Assembly (NCBI GenBank): GCA_038496675.1
Contig: CM076661.1
Location: forward strand, 13,057,226-13,121,225
DNA length: 64,000 nt
Direction of reading: 5' to 3'
Origin: Rachycentron canadum
Lineage: Eukaryota; Chordata; Actinopteri; Carangiformes; Rachycentridae
Under the pieces are notes generated by a model. It was not told the DNA's origin, made no database searches, and was given only the letters and a program-made list of their open reading frames with translations. The translations under genes and the position numbers were made by a program. Each line of letters opens with the position of its first letter. The first letter of the stretch is position 1. Positions 57,501-64,000 of the stretch are shown piece after piece.

Positions 57501-59556
57501 TGTATGGTCAGTGAGTGGTGGTACAAAATGATCAATATTGCTCATGACAGACTGGGATAATTGAACATAAGATATAATACATCTAAGCCTGCGCAAGTAA
57601 CCAAGATATACTTAAGTTTAAAAAGTAGTAATTTACGATTGATTTAGGCTGCAATTGTCCATGATAGCACCACTTCTCAAATGTCTGATGATGATTCAAA
57701 TGTGATGCATTTGGATTGTAAATACATGCTCATATCACAATGACATTATTCAGTCAACTCACATATCTTATATCCCAGCTTCAGTCCATGTAAAGTTTGT
57801 CACAACTCAGTTTTACCTTTCATAAACGCTGCATTACTGAAAATTTCTTCTCTTCCCCACTGAATGGTGGGTTTCATACAACTGTATAGATCTTATTTAT
57901 ATTATACAACACACAGTGCTTTCTCTGTGAATTCTTGCTGCTGACACACAAAACACTTGAATTGCTCAAGTTTTTAACTGCAAATTTTGTGGTTTCCTAA
58001 TTTCTTTACATAAAATTGACTTCAGCTAACCTTTTGAAAACCCTGTGTTTTTTTCAAAAATCTTTTCTATACATTTTCTTAAAGGGACTATATGTAAATT
58101 TTCTCAGTTTCTTGGCAGGAGTGGGTTGTGGTCATTATTGCAAGAGCTAAACTTATTTGATCCTTTAACTGCATTTCATCATTTTTCAACTTGTTAAATA
58201 GCACACTAAAAACAGAAAAGAAAAGAAAAAATAGTTTTTGAACTACTGAACCTTGAAATGTCTGCTCTCCCATCCCTGACGGCTCTTTTTCTGTTAGCAA
58301 TCGTCAATATATAATTATTCTGATTACCACTAAATACATTGTACTGTTGGGGCAATGTGCTTTAGACAGATGCTTGTTGTTCTTGACTTTTCCGAGAATT
58401 ATGAATGTCCTTTGGATATTTCCAAATTGACACAAAACCAACAGCATCACCTCACGCAATGACTATATAGTTATATCTCTGTATTTTACATATTTTTAAA
58501 TCTTGTTTTAAAGACCTTCTCCAAAAAAAAAAAAGTGTTTCCTATGTGTGCTGCATGTAAAGCTAAAATCAGGACAGTGGACAGCGCACTGTAACAGATG
58601 TTTCTAATTCTGGCCCAGTAGAAGTGTGGAACATTCCCATTTTCTGTTTCTCATTATAGGTATATCAGTTCTTATATGGTAAATTGACACACCCATACAA
58701 ACTAACAGCCAAATTGCATAACATGTTGTCCTCTGTGAGTTGGACCAAGGGGGTGAACATTTCTTGTTAATTTGAGGTTTTTCACTTCTTATTTCTCAGG
58801 AGAGATCTTGAGTTATAAGATCACATCATTTCACATACCATTTGCTTTGGACTGGACAATGAGTGTAATATTTTTATTCATATCTGCCCTGCATCTCTGC
58901 TCCACTTTCCTTACCTTCCATCTCATTTCCACAGTAGAAGACAAAAACATAGCACACACATTGTCTTTTGTGCCTTTTTGAAGTTTAGAGTATGTGATGA
59001 GAAAAACCACCATTTCTCAGAAAACCAGCACAGTGAAGATCATTTCTTTATTCTCATGCAATTAGATGTAAAACATTACAGGCTATTATGTATAAAACTC
59101 AGTATGAACTGTCTAATATATTTCATGAGTACTTATTTCCCATAGTTTCTGATGTCTCACAGCTGTTCAACATCTGCAGATTTCTGTTTCCTGCCCAGAG
59201 TAAAAAGGTCTGTCAATTCATGAGTACATTTCCCATGCTTGCGTGCTCAGCCTGATCCTGCTCCTTCCATGCTCTGTGCTGTGTACAACTCTGTTTCTCT
59301 GAGGCCTGTAATCTGATCCTGGATTCAGTGAATGCACAACACAGATCTTGTAGCACACCATCCGGAGTGCCACAAGGCACACTGTCTAATGGTTATGGGA
59401 CATTCTGCCCCCCCCCCACTTTTTGCTTTTGCAAATCCCTTGTCACTGTAGACAGAAGACAGCAGTGTGGAGGCTCCTCAAGTTAAGTTGGCATTTCCTT
59501 CGGTGACTTCTTCACAATGATAAGAGTCTTCTCAAGGGACACAGGGAGCAGAGGAT

Positions 59557-59575
59557 GGGGAGGGGGTGGGAGGGG
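59557..59575 (+). other. G-quadruplex-prone tract
   Basis: GGGG-A-GGGGG-T-GGG-A-GGGG on the plus strand fits the four-run quadruplex pattern with single-base loops. A second tract lies about 110 bp further on. Confidence 0.65.
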
Positions 59576-59685
59576 ATGCAAGGTAATTGCTGGTATCACG
59601 TGAGCGTGTTGTAAAACCCACTTGCCAGAATCCATTTGTCAGAGATTATCTGTTATTTGGAGGACTGTAGAGAGCTGGGCCAAAG

Positions 59686-59718
59686 GTGGGGGAGTGGGAG
59701 TGGGGGGCGGGGGGGGGA
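59686..59718 (+). other. G-quadruplex-prone tract
   Basis: Runs of 5, 3, 6 and 9 G are separated by very short spacers on the plus strand. The tract ends in GATCC. Confidence 0.7.
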
Positions 59719-61146
59719 TCCCCAGGGATGGCAAGCCCCTCACCCCTCTAACCTCACCCCCGGCAGAGCTATAAAGCTGCTGGGTTTCTCTGCAGCAAAA
59801 GTGGACAAAATCACAACAGAAAGGACCCAGATTCTCTCTGGTCACAGTGTGGGAATATGTCCTCTTAGCAAGAGGTAGGAATAATAAGAAGATGAGGAAA
59901 ACCACAGGGAAGAGGATAGAGGGGGAGGGTGAACCACTTGTAACTGCACCATCAAAGGCGGCAGATGTGGAACTGCTTCTTCCCCTCAGTTCCCCCTGTT
60001 ACCAGACAGGGGAACCCCCTTTGTTTGAGTCCTAGCATTGAATTCCAAATAATGGCCCCATTTAGTTTCCTGCTGTACCATTTAGTCTTCAGGCCATCCC
60101 GCATATACATTTCTGTGTGTTATGACCACACCGTCACAGTTTCCCATAAATCACCAGCATCACACCATCCACTGTGTGATTAATCTCTCCATCTGCAGCG
60201 TGCTGGCTGCACAGGTGCCTCTGGGCTGGTGTTTCTTTTCAGCCAGGTGTAGTGGTGTGCGAGCAGAGAGACTCAAGAGGTTTGATGGTGGAACATTAGA
60301 GCATAGTGGCAATTGTTCAGTTTCAAAATATGTCAAAATGATAGATGAGAATACTAAGTGCTTGCTTTTGTATGTTGAGAGAAAACAGGATCAGGTGTAA
60401 ACAAAAGGCTGTGATTCTTCTCTGATCACAGGCACAAAGACACCTGATGATGATTTGAGTCTTTTCACGTCAGATTTTCAACATGAAGAGTCATTATTTG
60501 TTGTCACTAGAATGAGAGGTCAGAGAATAATCATCAAACTGCATATGGTTAATGTCATCTGTCAGGATATACTGTCCTATCTAAAAAGCTCTAATCTGTC
60601 ACTCACAGTTTCCTCTGTGTTCATTCTGCATTACCAGCTCAGGAATTGAGGTCAAACCCAACAAAAGTCATTTATGACCCAACTCAATTGTAAAGGCTGT
60701 GAACATGCCATTAAAAAGACTTCAAGAATCAAAACCATCCCTGATATCCTCCGGCTACAATCTGAAAATCACTGAACTTCTTTCAAGCATCTAGCAAACA
60801 ATTGTTAGATTGTTTGTGTGGGAATCTCTTACTCACTTTATCAGGTGTGAGAGGAGGGAATGTTACATTAATTGTATGCTAAGTTTAATTAGGTATTTTA
60901 GTTTTACTGTGTGTTTTTTATTTTACTGTCTAAATTATCTGGCCTGTTCAGTGCTTTGGGGTTTGATACAGAGAGTTTACCAAATTATCAGTCGAATTAA
61001 TGAGGTAGCAGCCCTGTGGCTAATGCAGACATGCATACCACCAGCTATCCTGCTGATATGAAAGCACTCCATGAATGCAGCTTTCAAACCCACATCGGCA
61101 CCAGTTTGTCATCTGTGTACTTGTGTCTGTGTCTGTGTCTGTGATT

Positions 61147-61151
<5 letters not shown>

Positions 61152-61200
<49 letters not shown>
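61152..61200. repeat. (GT)n microsatellite
   Basis: About 24 uninterrupted GT units, with interrupted GT/TCTGTG units on both sides. Confidence 0.95.
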
Positions 61201-61203
<3 letters not shown>

Positions 61204-64000
61204 AGTGTGTGTGGGTGTCTGCCATCAAGCCACTACTAGCCTCCTTTTAATCCCAGGTCATTCAGGTCTGCTTAAACACTGAGCCACAGAGTGTAAACAC
61301 AGCCTTATTAACACTGCCAGACTCAGTAATCTTCCTCAGTAACCTTCAACCATGACTTGGGCTTCAGCTTCACATGTGCATCGTGCTTTGTTTATTCTAG
61401 CATGGAACAACATAGTAATGTTTATAGTCAACATTTTTCTAGATTTGATTGGTTTCATTTTTAATTGACCACACATTCTCTTGTCTCTCTGAGATAAAAG
61501 TGTCATCAAAAGATTTTAAATGTGCACTTTGAAATGGATTTGACTGACTATGTATTAGCAAAAAGATAGTTAGGGTATTTACAAACTGTTAAATATCATG
61601 TAAACAAGGCTCTCTTCGCATGCAGATGATGATAAATTGCCAACAAGATGTCTGTCTAATAACATCAAAGTATTTAGAAAGGTTTACGCAACAAGGGCCA
61701 GATGTTGCTTGATATTCTACTGCAAATATTAACTGTACACTCCTAAAATGTCCTCCCCTCCTCGAATCTCTCTTTTTTTAAAGGCTTAGGCTCATGTCAT
61801 GATTATTTTCTATCCGTTGCTTAGTAGGCTACTAAATTCATTTTGCATTAGATTCCTGTATCATTGTTGGACTCATGATAGTTTATAAAAAGTTGGATTA
61901 AAATCAATGCAGCAGGACCAGATATATCATCTCAACGATCAACATTTTGACAATAGATCTGGGTTTGTTATTCTAGCAGCAGCTAAAGTAGAGCTGCTAC
62001 TCTCAAACACAAATGAGGAGCAATGGGGAGTACAGAGGTCTGCACAGATAAGATCACTTCTTTCTCGCTCCACATCCACAAATTTTTCTGCTTTCATTTT
62101 CACACCTAAACTATTTAGGCCCAACCAGTGCTGCCTCCTGTTACATCAATTGAAGCAGTTTGTCAGACTTTCAAATATGATGTGTAAAATCAGATCAGTT
62201 TAACATCAATTACATGATATTAAATAAAATCTCATAGTCAGGTTACAGACTCAACTATAGAGCAGCATCACAGAGGTTCATGGTTGCTTTGGTTGAGGGA
62301 TGATCTTTCTCACCACAAGGCCACCCTGTAACCCCAGCTGCCTAAATAGTCTCATACCAAATGCTTTATCTGAGATGATGGCCGGCAACAGGAACATGGA
62401 CATTTAACATGCCTCCATGTAAGCCTTATATCTCTTCCCTTTGCTCTCCCACCTCATGATAGCCAGTTAGTCTCATTTCCAATTGGAGCTCGTGTTCCTC
62501 CTCTTGCTGATCTGTTTACAGACCAAACACCCGGTAACTGGCCCAAAGTTCGTCTCTGTCTGTTTATGCTGTGAGCCAGAGTACACACGTCAGAACTGAG
62601 CCAAGGGATTGGACTCTAGGGAAGAAAGAGCAGAGCGCGGGGGAGCTGCAGGTGCATGAGGCAGAGCCAGAGAGGATTTATGGCGACAGTACCAATTCTA
62701 GAGGCATGATGAGAAGAGATCTGATCTCCATGATTCCTCTTCCTGCCAGTAGTCAGGGGTCATAAACTGGATCATCACTGGGAACAAAACAGTAAAGCTC
62801 AAGTCCACCTAGAAAAACTAGCTAACCAGCGCTTGTCCATCTTAAGTGGGAATCTCCAGAGCATGATGTTTTTATCAAATTGTCTTGTTTGTGTTTTCCA
62901 TGAGAAAGTTGGGAACTCTTGGACCGGCTCCATGTCCTCACAGCTCTGTACCTAAAGGAAGTGCCTCCCACAAAAAGGGCTCTTTCGTCATGTGATTGGG
63001 CTCAGGGGCAGCCACCCTTCCCATGGTGCTCATGTTCCTCCCTTGTCTCTAGGGGGATGAAGGGCCAGGTTTGCTTCAACGAGGGAAGAACAGAATCGGA
63101 GTCGGTGCAATAGCACGAGAGCGAGACAGAAAAAGAGAGACATCTGCTTCTCATCTCAATGGGAAAATTCCCTGATCCTGGAGATTAGGATGGAGTCCCC
63201 CAGACAGAGCATGCTGGCTCCTTCGAGGCTCACCATTTGTAAATTGGCTCCCTCAGGCCTTGTTGGCTTTAATCCAGAGTAACTCATTTGAGTGAGCAAA
63301 CTGCTCTGCTTGCATCGTAGTGACACCCCCCCAACAAGCCATAAAAAAACATGAGTGATCACTGGTCTGATTGTGTTTCTTTCCACATAAAACTAATCTC
63401 TAACTAATATTTTGTGGAAATTGTTATAATCTTATAATTCATTCAGTACAAAAGTGAAGGAAAGATGAGTTGACTGCATCTCATGATTGGCCGCACCCTC
63501 TTGCAGTCATTCCTCCAGTTACCATGATGCCAAGGGTTGGTGCTCTGTTTATTTTCACTTGATTAGCACTGCACATTTTCACTTGTTCACGGCCAGGGGT
63601 GTGGGGAGTCAGTGAGTGGTCTGTGTTCATTCAACACCAGCTCCTTCCAATGTGGTTCAAAACTTATCATGACACCTTCGAACCCCTCCCCCTCCCAACT
63701 CTTTCAGATCTACTCTCAAGCTCCCAGACAAGACCCACGTTCTGATCTTTGTTGATCTTTTTGTCAAACACCAGTTTTCAATCATTTCCCAAGCCGATCA
63801 CCAAGGAGACAAAAAACATTCGCCACTAATAAGGCAGTTTGTATGGTCTGAGAGCAATCATGTCTGTAATCAAATTGATATTTCTGGGATGTCAGTCTTA
63901 AAAACACAATGGATGTCCTGGTCTTTATCAGAGATGGATCTTGGAAGGACCTCACACTTGGTTTCTAAAGAAAAGATTCTTGGCTATAGGTAGTGGAGAA

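Larger units (their letters stand above)
47727..64000. other. slc35f4 5' flank, no gene supported
   Basis: These 16 kb have no recognisable protein gene, tRNA or rRNA. They hold a CTCF-like motif at 47,909, poly-A at 48,963-48,986, repeats at 52,771-52,985 and 54,183-54,555, paired G-rich tracts at 59,557-59,718, and a GT microsatellite at 61,152-61,200. Between these the sequence is AT-rich. A few complex blocks (about 53,230-53,480, 62,440-62,560 and 63,150-63,330) look non-repetitive. Unseen 5' non-coding exons of slc35f4 remain possible. Confidence 0.6.

Overview
The window is nuclear DNA of a bony fish, most likely a percomorph-type teleost. Three intron-containing protein genes reassemble exactly from their splice sites. 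Their order and orientation match human chromosome 14q22-23: EXOC5 on the minus strand, AP5M1 on the plus strand, SLC35F4 on the minus strand. Introns are compact, microsatellites are frequent, and several degenerate interspersed repeats look like families I know from teleost genomes. There is no sign of bacterial or viral genes.

Bases 1-16 are the end of the Tn5/Nextera mosaic sequence. This is library adapter rather than biology, so base 1 is probably an artificial contig end. Bases 17 to about 11,780 hold no recognisable gene. They contain purine-rich and microsatellite stretches and compact blocks that look non-repetitive. By synteny this side faces OTX2.

exoc5 fills 12,116-20,434 on the minus strand with 18 coding exons encoding 708 residues, the same length as I recall for human. 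A 372-bp interval carrying NRF1, CCAAT and ETS-like motifs separates its ATG from that of ap5m1, so this is probably a shared bidirectional promoter. ap5m1 runs from 20,807 to 23,392 on the plus strand with 8 coding exons and 491 residues. An 8.4-kb gap with no gene and several repeats follows. slc35f4 spans 31,838 to about 47,726 on the minus strand with 8 coding exons and about 503 residues, including a first coding intron of 8.9 kb. From 47.8 to 64 kb lies the 5' flank of slc35f4, with no protein gene I can support, some repeats, G-rich tracts and candidate regulatory blocks.

The genes are linked by conserved synteny rather than by a shared pathway. EXOC5 tethers secretory vesicles at the plasma membrane, AP5M1 is the cargo-binding subunit of the endolysosomal AP-5 adaptor, and SLC35F4 is an orphan multi-pass transporter. 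I found no previously undescribed gene system. The most useful observations are the adapter remnant, microsatellites sitting in splice acceptor tracts, the bidirectional promoter, an intronic quadruplex-prone tract, the missing naa30, and candidate regulatory blocks. All family and motif calls come from reading the sequence and from memory; no search was run.
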